Below, in pieces: positions 1-6,498 of a stretch of DNA of 39,260 nt. Where the stretch lies: the NCBI GenBank assembly GCA_903919615.1, contig CAIXIX010000597.1:1-39260 (forward strand), given 5' to 3'. Position 1 is the stretch's first letter; each line of letters starts with the position of its first letter. The notes beneath the pieces were generated by a model. It was not told where the DNA came from. It made no database searches and saw only the letters and a program-made list of their open reading frames with translations. The stretch comes from an uncultured Chthonomonas sp. (GTDB lineage: Bacteria; Armatimonadota; Chthonomonadetes; Chthonomonadales; Chthonomonadaceae). A program made the position numbers and the translations under genes.

Positions 1-17
1 CGGGTTGCCGTATGATT

Positions 18-36
18 CCAGGGCCTTCGACCCTGG
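18..36. repeat. Short hairpin near the left edge
   Basis: CCAGGG (18-23) pairs with CCCTGG (31-36) across a 7-base loop. It lies 3' of the minus-strand acetyltransferase gene, but no T-run follows on either strand, so a simple intrinsic terminator is not supported. It could be the edge of a dispersed element continuing outside the window. Confidence 0.35.
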
Positions 37-103
37 CTAACTTCTCGTCGCCCCGTTGGAGCTTACACTTGACGACATAGCAGTCAAAGATTGTCCGAGA
101 ATG

Positions 104-838
104 TCATAGTCCAGCACTATCGGAAATGTTACATTGACGTGTTAGGTCAGCAAGCCGCTCTATCTGCCTTCCAACCGCATCGAAATTCGCAGGGTCGAGC
201 CACCTTTCGAACGCGGCTTTCAATCGGGGCCATTCACCATCGATCACCGAATACCACGCGGTATCCCTGTTGCGGCCTTTTGTGACAACTGCCTGCCGGA
301 ACAGGCCTTCGTACTTAAAGCCAAGCCGCAAGGCTGCAGTCTTAGATGGTTCGTTGCAGGCGTTGCATTTCCATTCGTACCGGCGATAGCCAAGCTCAAA
401 AGCGCGCTTCATCATCAGATACATGGCTTCCGTAGAGACCGTTGTGCGCTGCATCAGGGGCGAGAAGGTGAGAAAGCCCACTTCGATACAGCCGTTCGTA
501 GGATCGATCCTCAAGTAGGTTGCGAGGCCAACCGCTTTGCCGGTTCCAAGATCGACGATAGTATAGAACAGCGGGTCTGTCTTCTTGCTGGCTGGCCCGA
601 GGAAAGCATCGAAGCTTTCTCGGTCTGCAAATGGACCGACGGGCAGGTAGGTCCACATGGCGCCTGTTTCATCGAGTAAATAGGCTTCGAACAGCTCTTG
701 CGCATGTCGCTCAGGATCCAGCGGGTCTAGACGGCAGCTTCGCCCCTCCATCGGCTCGTGAGGAGGAAAAGGTGGCGGCGACCAACCTTCGAGCGGCTGA
801 CCTACCTGCTGACCTAACTCATTAAAGCAATCTTGCAT
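104..838 (-). CDS. GNAT family N-acetyltransferase (RimJ/RimL-like)
   Basis: The product is about 244 residues and resembles RimJ/RimL-type GNAT enzymes, which move an acetyl group from acetyl-CoA to an amine on a protein or small molecule. Visible features are an N-terminal RLDPLDPERHAQELFEAY stretch, a central beta-strand region (FYTIVDLGTGKAVGLATYL), IEVGFLTFSPLMQRTTVSTEA, where the acetyl-CoA loop is expected, and a C-terminal NEPSKTAALRLGFKYEGLFR segment typical of the family. The frame stays open to 937, but the added N-terminus is encoded by a low-complexity GGTTTC-rich tract. The ATG at 838 has a GGAG box six bases upstream, so I place the start there. The substrate is unknown. It looks like a single-gene unit. 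Confidence 0.82.
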   Translation of the reverse strand: MQDCFNELGQQVGQPLEGWSPPPFPPHEPMEGRSCRLDPLDPERHAQELFEAYLLDETGAMWTYLPVGPFADRESFDAFLGPASKKTDPLFYTIVDLGTGKAVGLATYLRIDPTNGCIEVGFLTFSPLMQRTTVSTEAMYLMMKRAFELGYRRYEWKCNACNEPSKTAALRLGFKYEGLFRQAVVTKGRNRDTAWYSVIDGEWPRLKAAFERWLDPANFDAVGRQIERLADLTRQCNISDSAGL

Positions 839-884
839 TGTATCTCCGTTGATTACGTTATCCTCGCTAATCTGGACCAACGAC

Positions 885-922
885 AGGTTTCTGGTTTCGG
901 GTTTCAGGTTTTGGGTATTAGG
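885..922. repeat. Degenerate GGTTTC/GGGTTT short tandem tract
   Basis: About 38 bases made of imperfect 7-8-base units (GGTTTCT, GGTTTCG, GGTTTCA, GGTTTTG). It sits immediately upstream of the acetyltransferase start at 838 and accounts for the unconvincing N-terminal extension of that reading frame. Confidence 0.5.
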
Positions 923-1041
923 CGTTGGGACGGACATTGAACCTGACGGATGGAAACGGCGTTGAAACTCAAAGGTTTCGATTGCCGAAGGCTATTACCG
1001 ATTATGTACTCCAGGCTTTCATCAGCGCAACTGTTTCCCAA

Positions 1042-1069
1042 ATGGTAGGGTCACTGCTTGCTGCGACCG
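1042..1069 (-). repeat. Dispersed AGCAA-loop hairpin, copy 1
   Basis: Read on the minus strand, this is stem GGTCGC, loop AGCAAGCA, stem GTGACC (1049-1068), followed by CTACCAT. The 28-base unit matches the plus-strand unit at 2833-2860 at 27 of 28 positions by eye. The single difference turns a G-C pair into G-U, so the stem is kept. The two copies face each other across the EEP cassette. Confidence 0.8.
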
Positions 1070-1197
1070 CCAAACCGAACGCTGCACGCATCCGGTAGGC
1101 GCTGGTCGAAAATGCCCCAATCTTAGGGCCTCTAGCGACCCGTTACCAATATTGTTCGAATGACCATTCTGCCTAATGTTATCTGACACCAACCGGG

Positions 1198-1217
1198 TAG
1201 AATACACCATTATTCTA
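1198..1217. promoter_or_regulatory. TAGAAT-N8-ATTCTA dyad, candidate operator for the EEP cassette
   Basis: TAGAATA (1198-1204) and TATTCTA (1211-1217) are perfect 7-base inverted arms around six bases. The dyad ends 29 bases before the ATG at 1247. A close relative (TAGAAT-N9-ATTCTA) covers the promoter of the Y-family polymerase at 7719-7739, and the two share the ten bases CATTATTCTA. A shared damage-response repressor (LexA-like) site is inferred. TAGAAT could also serve as a -10 box. Confidence 0.5.
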
Positions 1218-1246
1218 ACAAACTCTTCTTGGCGCGAATTCCCGGT

Positions 1247-2058
1247 ATGCGAATATCATTCCTTTTCTGGAACCTGAACAAAAGCGCGTTGCAAGATCAC
1301 GTGGCGAGCATTGCCGCGCAGCACAAGGTCGACATTGTAATTCTAGCAGAGTGCCAGGAGGCTACAGACGTAATTGAAGCTGAGCTACTCAGAGCGACGG
1401 GATTTAGACTTAAATTTGTGCCGACCAGTGGATCAAGGGCCAAAACTCAGACCTATCTCGGCTCCGCCAGAATAAAAATGTCGGATCAATTTGTCAGCAT
1501 CAATGGTAGGCTGTTGGTGCGCAGAATGAGAATTGATGGATGTCTGGATGCATTACTTGCGACTGTACACTTTCAGAGCAAGGTCAACAACAGCGAGGTT
1601 GACCAGACTCTTGAGTCGACCAATCTTGCAGACGATATTCGAACAGCTGAAGCGGACTCTGGTATCACGAAAACTTATTAATTGGCGACTTGAATATGAA
1701 TCCGTTTGAACCTGGTGTTTGCGGAGCGCAAGGCCTTCACGCTGTTATGACCAAACATCAAGCACGTAAGGGAAGCCGGACCATTTCAGGTCGCGAATAC
1801 CGCTATTTCTATAATCCAATGTGGGGGCTTTTCGGAGATCGAACATCAGGACCGGCAGGTACGTATTATCTTTCATCAGCAAAGCCAGTAAACTACTTCT
1901 GGAATATCTACGACCAGGTATTAGTGCGGCCGGAGTTAATGGACGGCATCGTTGACATCCGACTGCTCGAATACGACGGCAAAGTATCATTGAGAACACC
2001 TGATGGCGTGCCTAGGGTTTCGGACCATCTGCCAATATATCTCGAACTGGAATTGTGA
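1247..2058 (+). pseudogene. Endonuclease/exonuclease/phosphatase (EEP) family protein, frameshifted
   Basis: Two reading frames together encode one EEP-fold protein, a superfamily of metal-dependent phosphodiesterases and nucleases. The first half (1247-1681) carries FLFWNLN and ILAECQE, matching the N and catalytic E motifs. The second half (to 2058) carries IGDLNMNPFEPGV and a terminal SDHLPIYLEL, matching the D-x-N and catalytic D-H motifs. The switch lies at about 1664-1668: GGT (Gly), two extra bases AT, then CAC-GAA-AAC-TTA continues the family pattern. This equals a +2 insertion or a -1 deletion. The first frame runs to TAA at 1679. A TTG at 1229 is also in frame, but the ATG at 1247 starts right at the domain. 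Every catalytic motif survives, so a recent lesion, programmed frameshifting or a read error are all possible. The 177-residue gene follows nine bases downstream. Confidence 0.78.
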
Positions 2059-2067
2059 GGCATAACG

Positions 2068-2601
2068 ATGACAACTGCGATACCAGACCTCTGGGGATAC
2101 TCGGATGTAAAGCCTGAGGTCCTAACTCCTATCGCAGTACTGCGGGCTCAGGCGAGCCTATTGTCGCAGAAGACCAAAGGCCTGCTTATCGGCGAAACGC
2201 GCATTTCTACGGCCGCAGCGGAAACTGAAGGCAAGGAGACCATATCTTTCGACGTCAGGGCCCCTGCGGCCAACAATAGCCGGTATCCGCTATTGCAAGT
2301 TGAGTACGCGTCGGACGCGCTATATCCGTGTACCGTTACGGGCAGAGGTCTGGCGCGAAAGGAAGAGTTGCAGATTACAAACATCATTCCCACATTTCCT
2401 AACACTCAAACTGTTACGCGAACCGTTCACAACAAGACCGCACATTCGGACACAGAGTTTATCGAGATCGTGAAGGAGGTGCTTCAAGCACCCACCACGG
2501 TCGCGCTCCTTCAAACACTAATAGCTAAGAGCAACGAATGTGCATCCGAATCGAAAGTGGAGGCTGAAGAAGCAGCAGAAGATGCGGTTGCAACGGAGTA
2601 A
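2068..2601 (+). CDS. Unrecognised 177-residue protein, partner of the EEP gene
   Basis: I do not recognise the family. The protein begins MTTAIPDLWGYSDVKPEVLT, is soluble with no signal peptide or membrane segment, has a beta-rich middle with basic and polar residues (SFDVRAPAANNSRYPLLQVEYA), and ends in an Ala/Glu-rich, probably helical acidic tail. It starts nine bases after the EEP stop with a GAGG-type box, so co-transcription and functional partnership are likely. The tight pairing of a predicted nuclease-fold protein with a small companion would fit an accessory cassette such as a nuclease with a regulator, immunity or substrate-binding factor, but no sequence feature decides this. Confidence 0.75.
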   Translation: MTTAIPDLWGYSDVKPEVLTPIAVLRAQASLLSQKTKGLLIGETRISTAAAETEGKETISFDVRAPAANNSRYPLLQVEYASDALYPCTVTGRGLARKEELQITNIIPTFPNTQTVTRTVHNKTAHSDTEFIEIVKEVLQAPTTVALLQTLIAKSNECASESKVEAEEAAEDAVATE

Positions 2602-2603
2602 CA

Positions 2604-2744
2604 TTGCGCGGTAGCCCCTCCAAATCAACGTTCACCGTGAATCAACTGATAGCATGCGAAGAAAGCATCGCAACCACCGATCTAGGAGGATTGCTGTTCT
2701 GGGCGGGCAAGTGCGCCGGATTTCTCAGTCGCGAGTTTGCTTAA
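2604..2744 (+). CDS. Candidate 46-residue third gene of the EEP cassette (TTG start)
   Basis: A short open frame begins at TTG 2604-2606, three bases after the preceding stop. The end of the upstream gene supplies a GGAG box five bases before it. The product contains STFTVNQLIACEESIATTD followed by LGGLLFWAGKCAGFLSREFA, with a plausible amino-acid mix, two cysteines and a short hydrophobic stretch. It ends at TAA 2742-2744. The coupling geometry and protein-like composition support it. The short length and rare start codon are the reasons for caution. It could also be the remnant of a longer gene. Confidence 0.45.
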   Translation: MRGSPSKSTFTVNQLIACEESIATTDLGGLLFWAGKCAGFLSREFA

Positions 2745-2832
2745 TATGATCTGAAAGGACGGGTCGCTTCATCGAAATGACGGGCTGGAAGGCACGGTGT
2801 GATGCTTGTAGCGATGTGCACCTCACTGCTCT

Positions 2833-2860
2833 CGGTCGCAGCAAGCAGCGACCCTACCAT
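2833..2860 (+). repeat. Dispersed AGCAA-loop hairpin, copy 2
   Basis: Stem GGTCGC (2834-2839), loop AGCAAGCA (2840-2847), stem GCGACC (2848-2853), then CTACCATCTGAATAG, which is partly shared with other copies. It is the inverted partner of copy 1 at 1042-1069. Confidence 0.8.
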
Positions 2861-2930
2861 CTGAATAGCGGTTACGGTTTGATGCATGGCGATTCTGTCC
2901 AGACAAGCTGCGGCAGGAGTAGACAATGCT

Positions 2931-2946
2931 GCGCAGCAAGCGGCGC
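2931..2946 (+). repeat. Dispersed AGCAA-loop hairpin, copy 3 (short stem)
   Basis: GCGC, loop AGCAAGCG, GCGC, followed by GACCATCAATACG, which resembles the flank of copy 2. The stem is only four pairs, so this may be a degenerate copy. Confidence 0.6.
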
Positions 2947-3088
2947 GACCATCAATACGGGCGGTGTGCAGCTACCGTCATTTCCAACAAGCGACGATAC
3001 CTGGCAAGCCAAACGTTCGCGACTGAGAAATCCCCCACCTTCCGTCCGCAAAACGTACTTAAATCCTCACACCCGACACCTACTCCTC

Positions 3089-5017
3089 CTATTGCGGCTT
3101 CGCATCCATATCCAGCGGCAGCACAGTTAATGGGCTGCACCATACTCGGCACAACACATGGGAGTTTGGTCCCGCTTCGGTCTTATCTGTCGTATAATGC
3201 CACTGTTTATCCTGCCCTTTAAACTGATACAAGTCCTCAATCGGTCCTGTTTCATCGGCGCCACCGGTGACTTGTGGCAGGGCATAAAACAACATGTGTG
3301 AGCGGTTAGTTCGTGCGCCTATCAGGAGACGGGAACCGTCGCCCGCGGTGACAGGCATCAGATTTTCACGAACACCCGGTCGGCCGGGAGCGAAGAAGGC
3401 AATTTTCTCGATCTTCCCAAACTTTGCATCTTCAAACCTGCCATATGCTATCTGATTGGATGCCGTTCGATACTGATAAACAGGTTCAGGCAGAGCGAGT
3501 TCGGGCCGATCTAGCGAGAGAGCATACATGATCTGGTTGTACTCGTAGCGCGGAGTCGGGTCGGCATTTTGCGTAAACGTTTGGGTATACGTTCCCTCAA
3601 AATGGATGCGCTTCCCTCCGTCGCTATCCAGATACGGATCCTGCGTGGGATTATAAAAGCTGTAGTTATTGTGCGTCACGACTTTGCGGGCATAAACCCA
3701 CGGACCAGTGGGTGTATCCGCATACGCGTACCAGACCTCTCCGAGCAGCGACGTTCCGCCCACCTCCTGCAGAATCATCACCCACTTGTGCAGATAGCCG
3801 TTCCAGTAGGCGGAGCCGGAAGCAGGATTGACCGTCTTGCCTGTTTCAACATCGCGAAAGTGCAGCAGGCGCTCTTTCTGTTTCAGAGAGCCAGCCTTAA
3901 CGAGCGTCTCCTCCTCCTTCCAGCCCAGCGCATCCGTGTTGTGTTTCCAGGCATAAGCGAGCTGGCCACGTGCATCGCGATCGAGGCGGGTTGTGGCGCC
4001 ATGATAGCGCTCACCGAGAGCAAGGCATGTGTAAGACTCGTAACTCTGCGGCCTCTGCACGGCCTTTAGTTCGGCAGGCACACGCACGCACAGCGCTGGG
4101 ACTCCGTCCGGCAGGGCCGCATAAATCAGGTCTCTCGAACCCGTGCGGACTGGTGTCGGATGCCCAATCGGACAGATGGGTTTTATGATATCGAGGGGAC
4201 AGAGCGGATCAAACCCAGAGGTCGAGTCGTTGAAGATCGAGAGACCTCGCTCCACGGGCTCTCCCAGGCTCTTCATCCGGGCGAAGTTGCAGATGAGCCG
4301 CTCGTTTCCGGCATCATCTCGCACCACGCATAGGCCGCCAACCCAGATTGGTCCAGGCAGATTGCTTTTCAGCATCTCGCGGCAGAAACCGTCCGGGCCG
4401 GTGAAGTAATTCAGGTCGACACCAACTTCCGGGTCCAGCCCGCCTGCTGCTGGCAGAAGCGTTGTCGCCCCGGAAGTGTGAAAATTGCCGAGCGGATAGG
4501 CCGGGCGATTGGTATCCCCGTAGAACCAGTAGAGCTTCCCCTTGTATCGGGTAGTCTCCACCGTGTCCTGCCCCATCATCAACCCGTTTAGCAGAGGATT
4601 TTTCAGAGGCGCCGTCAGGCCAAGCAGAACCGTGTCTCGGTAGATGCCCTCACCGGTAGTGCGATAGAGTCGCTCGGCCGCTAGCATACGCGTCATACGA
4701 ATTACGCCACTGCCACCGGGCTTTATATCAAACGACTCGCCGGAATAACCGAAGTTATCCTTCTTGTAGCTGTAGCCGTTCGAACGGACGTTGAAGTATA
4801 CGCGCTGCCCAACGAGCCCGGGTTCATCGATTGCCGCATTCCCGGCGCTATCCGTAAACCACCGGATCTCATTGGTGGTCCTGAGTTCGACGAGCGGAAT
4901 ACCGCGCCCAGTCTCTGCGTCGACAACCTGAATCCGAAACGGCGGGTCACTGGCATAGCTCGGTAGAACCACGAGCAAGCACAGCACGACTGCTGCATAT
5001 CGTAACAGTGCGATCAC
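3089..5017 (-). CDS. Secreted beta-propeller-like protein, glycosidase-associated
   Basis: A 642-residue exported protein. The N-terminus (MIALLRYAAVVLCLLVVLPS) is a clear signal peptide. Residues about 27-110 look like a small beta-sandwich of the carboxypeptidase-regulatory/CNA-B kind (FRIQVVDAETGRGIPLVEL). The rest has repeated strand motifs such as GKLYWFYGDTNRP, KWVMILQEVGG and EVWYAYADTPTGPWVYA, reminiscent of five-bladed propellers of the GH43/DUF4185 type. I cannot identify catalytic residues with confidence. The GTG start overlaps the TGA of the upstream DUF2961 gene by four bases, a sign of translational coupling, so it probably acts on the same glycan outside the cytoplasm. The C-terminus is enriched in Cys and Trp. 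Confidence 0.75.
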   Translation of the reverse strand: MIALLRYAAVVLCLLVVLPSYASDPPFRIQVVDAETGRGIPLVELRTTNEIRWFTDSAGNAAIDEPGLVGQRVYFNVRSNGYSYKKDNFGYSGESFDIKPGGSGVIRMTRMLAAERLYRTTGEGIYRDTVLLGLTAPLKNPLLNGLMMGQDTVETTRYKGKLYWFYGDTNRPAYPLGNFHTSGATTLLPAAGGLDPEVGVDLNYFTGPDGFCREMLKSNLPGPIWVGGLCVVRDDAGNERLICNFARMKSLGEPVERGLSIFNDSTSGFDPLCPLDIIKPICPIGHPTPVRTGSRDLIYAALPDGVPALCVRVPAELKAVQRPQSYESYTCLALGERYHGATTRLDRDARGQLAYAWKHNTDALGWKEEETLVKAGSLKQKERLLHFRDVETGKTVNPASGSAYWNGYLHKWVMILQEVGGTSLLGEVWYAYADTPTGPWVYARKVVTHNNYSFYNPTQDPYLDSDGGKRIHFEGTYTQTFTQNADPTPRYEYNQIMYALSLDRPELALPEPVYQYRTASNQIAYGRFEDAKFGKIEKIAFFAPGRPGVRENLMPVTAGDGSRLLIGARTNRSHMLFYALPQVTGGADETGPIEDLYQFKGQDKQWHYTTDKTEAGPNSHVLCRVWCSPLTVLPLDMDAKPQ

Positions 5018-6189
5018 GCGTCGGCTCTCGCAGCCGCGTCGCCCACGAGAGTCAATCCGCTAGACCGGTGCGCTGCATTGGCGATCGCCGGCATGGCACC
5101 TTCGGGGCGGTCGAGGTAAAAATAGGCCGTTCCACTCCAATCATCCTGTCTCCAGAAGTTAGTCCAGTGCGACGGAATAGCGGGATCCTCGAGGTTTACC
5201 GGCTGGGGAAGGTCCATCAGTTTGAGGAAGCCTCCAGCTTCGCCCGTATCCACGCTGATCGGAATGAGCGGCATTCCAGCCCGCTGCATCTCGACTACAT
5301 GGTCTTTTCCGCTTCCTCCGATCGTCTGGATGGTCACTTCGCAGGCGTCATCAAAGTAGATCGGATCGTCGATATGGTAGCGATAGAAGCACCACTGTCT
5401 GTTATCGCGATCCGCAATGAGGCAGCCTTGTGTGCGGTGGCCGTACGCGCCCTGCCCCCAGCCGGTACCAATATAATCCTCTGTGCCGGTACCACAAAGC
5501 GTCGGATGCGCATCGTCACCGAAGCGAACCTTCACTTCGCCTTCTCCCCACCAGGAGCCTTTGTATCCCTCGTGTGCAATCACACCCAGATTGCAGCCCA
5601 GAAATCGGCCTTGTCCCTCTACCCGAGGCAGGATGACAAACTCCTTGCCGAGATCATTCGGCGATTCTCGATGCCAGTGAGCATGAAAGTAGAGTGCATC
5701 CGGGCTATGCTCCACGTTCGTTAGCAGATCAACATCGTAAAAGAGGTGCGAAAGCCGCTTGTCCGAATCGTTGCTCAGGGTAATTCTTGCGCCTGTTCGA
5801 AACGGCATGGGGATGCAGCAGTTGAAGCTTCTTCCTTCTGGATCAGAAAACAGGGCATTCTCAAAGGGGGTCTTCCTGCCATGCGCGATCCCAAAAAAGT
5901 CTCCAAGCGGAACGGACACTGCGGGGCGGTGGCTGCCATCCCAGAACATCTCCAGCCGAAGGCTTCGTAGCATCTCGGGAGAGCGATCGTTTACCGTGAT
6001 CCAGATTCTGGTAACCGTTCCGCTGCCCTGAATATCGAGCAGATCGACCGTGTGACCTGCCGGAAGATGATCAAACGCATGGCCCTTGGCGCCCTGGTTC
6101 TCGAGCCCGGCATGGCCGCGGCGCGGATCTCTATTTTCAAAACTGTACCATCGCGTCTGCACACCTTTTGGCTTCTCAAACAGGCTCAT
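5014..6189 (-). CDS. DUF2961 family glycoside hydrolase (GH172-like)
   Basis: A 391-residue protein with the hallmark order of DUF2961: a start region SLFEKPKGVQTRWYSFENRD, then GSGTVTRIWITV near residue 55, DGSHRPAVSVPLGDFFG near 85-100, the GTGTEDYIGTGWGQGAYG block near 235, and RYHIDDPIYFDD near 273. DUF2961 members have been assigned to GH172, which includes enzymes acting on alpha-fructofuranosides and arabinofuranosides. The Glu in GTGTEDY fits a catalytic position. No signal peptide is seen, so the protein may be cytoplasmic. The ATG is preceded by GGAGG at good spacing. It forms a coupled pair with the secreted propeller-like gene. A link to fructan use is inferred from the GH32 gene at 18424. 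Confidence 0.85.
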   Translation of the reverse strand: MSLFEKPKGVQTRWYSFENRDPRRGHAGLENQGAKGHAFDHLPAGHTVDLLDIQGSGTVTRIWITVNDRSPEMLRSLRLEMFWDGSHRPAVSVPLGDFFGIAHGRKTPFENALFSDPEGRSFNCCIPMPFRTGARITLSNDSDKRLSHLFYDVDLLTNVEHSPDALYFHAHWHRESPNDLGKEFVILPRVEGQGRFLGCNLGVIAHEGYKGSWWGEGEVKVRFGDDAHPTLCGTGTEDYIGTGWGQGAYGHRTQGCLIADRDNRQWCFYRYHIDDPIYFDDACEVTIQTIGGSGKDHVVEMQRAGMPLIPISVDTGEAGGFLKLMDLPQPVNLEDPAIPSHWTNFWRQDDWSGTAYFYLDRPEGAMPAIANAAHRSSGLTLVGDAAARADA

Positions 6190-6239
6190 CGCATCCTCCG
6201 GGGGGTTGTTGCTGCTGCAAACTACTACTGGCGAATACA

Positions 6240-6255
6240 GTACAGCAAGCGGTGT
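6240..6255 (+). repeat. Possible degenerate AGCAA-loop hairpin
   Basis: GTAC, loop AGCAAGCG, GTGT. The loop is identical to copies 3 and 5, but two of the four stem pairs are G-U. It lies upstream of the DUF2961 gene and is only a weak family member. Confidence 0.25.
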
Positions 6256-6322
6256 GATGGTTCCTCTTTTTGAGTTGCGGGTGGAGAGGATGTAAGAAGA
6301 TTATGCGCCTTACGCCGATTAA

Positions 6323-6498
6323 GATGGAGGGCGCTGGAAGCGCGCAAAGAAAATCGATTTGTGTTGATCGCTATTCGCTAGCGGCGTGCTTGATGGAAGC
6401 CTTTTGACCCTCACCTAACCTCTCCCTCGCCGCTCGCTGGGGCTCGCTAGGGAGAGGGATGGAGGGCGTTGGAGGCGAGATATGCGAAGGAAATCGAT
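6323..6498. repeat. Imperfect direct repeat flanking a CCCTCACC...GGGAGAGGG-type element
   Basis: A segment at 6323-6358 (GATGGAGGGCGCTGGAAGCG, then a short tail ending AAATCGAT) recurs at 6458-6498 with a 5-base gap and a few mismatches. Between them lies a hairpin: CCTCTCCCT (6419-6427) pairs with AGGGAGAGG (6449-6457). This is the style of the CCCTCACC/CTCTCCC dispersed repeats seen in many genomes. On the minus strand the element extends the C-terminus of the flavoenzyme gene. Confidence 0.55.

Larger units (their letters stand above)
839..1197. other. Intergenic region between divergent genes
   Basis: No gene recognised. The stretch holds the GGTTTC-rich tract at 885-922 and an inverted copy of the dispersed AGCAA-loop hairpin at 1042-1069. 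The promoter region of the EEP cassette begins at its right end. Confidence 0.6.
2745..3088. other. Intergenic region with two hairpin-repeat copies
   Basis: About 340 bases between the cassette and the convergent propeller-like gene. It carries two direct copies of the AGCAA-loop hairpin (2833-2860 and 2931-2946) about 97 bases apart. No convincing gene, tRNA or T-tailed terminator is visible. Confidence 0.6.

Noticed and set aside
3569-4069. A 166-codon plus-strand open frame
   Set aside because: It lies entirely antisense to the propeller-like gene, whose minus-strand product has clear family strands and a signal peptide.
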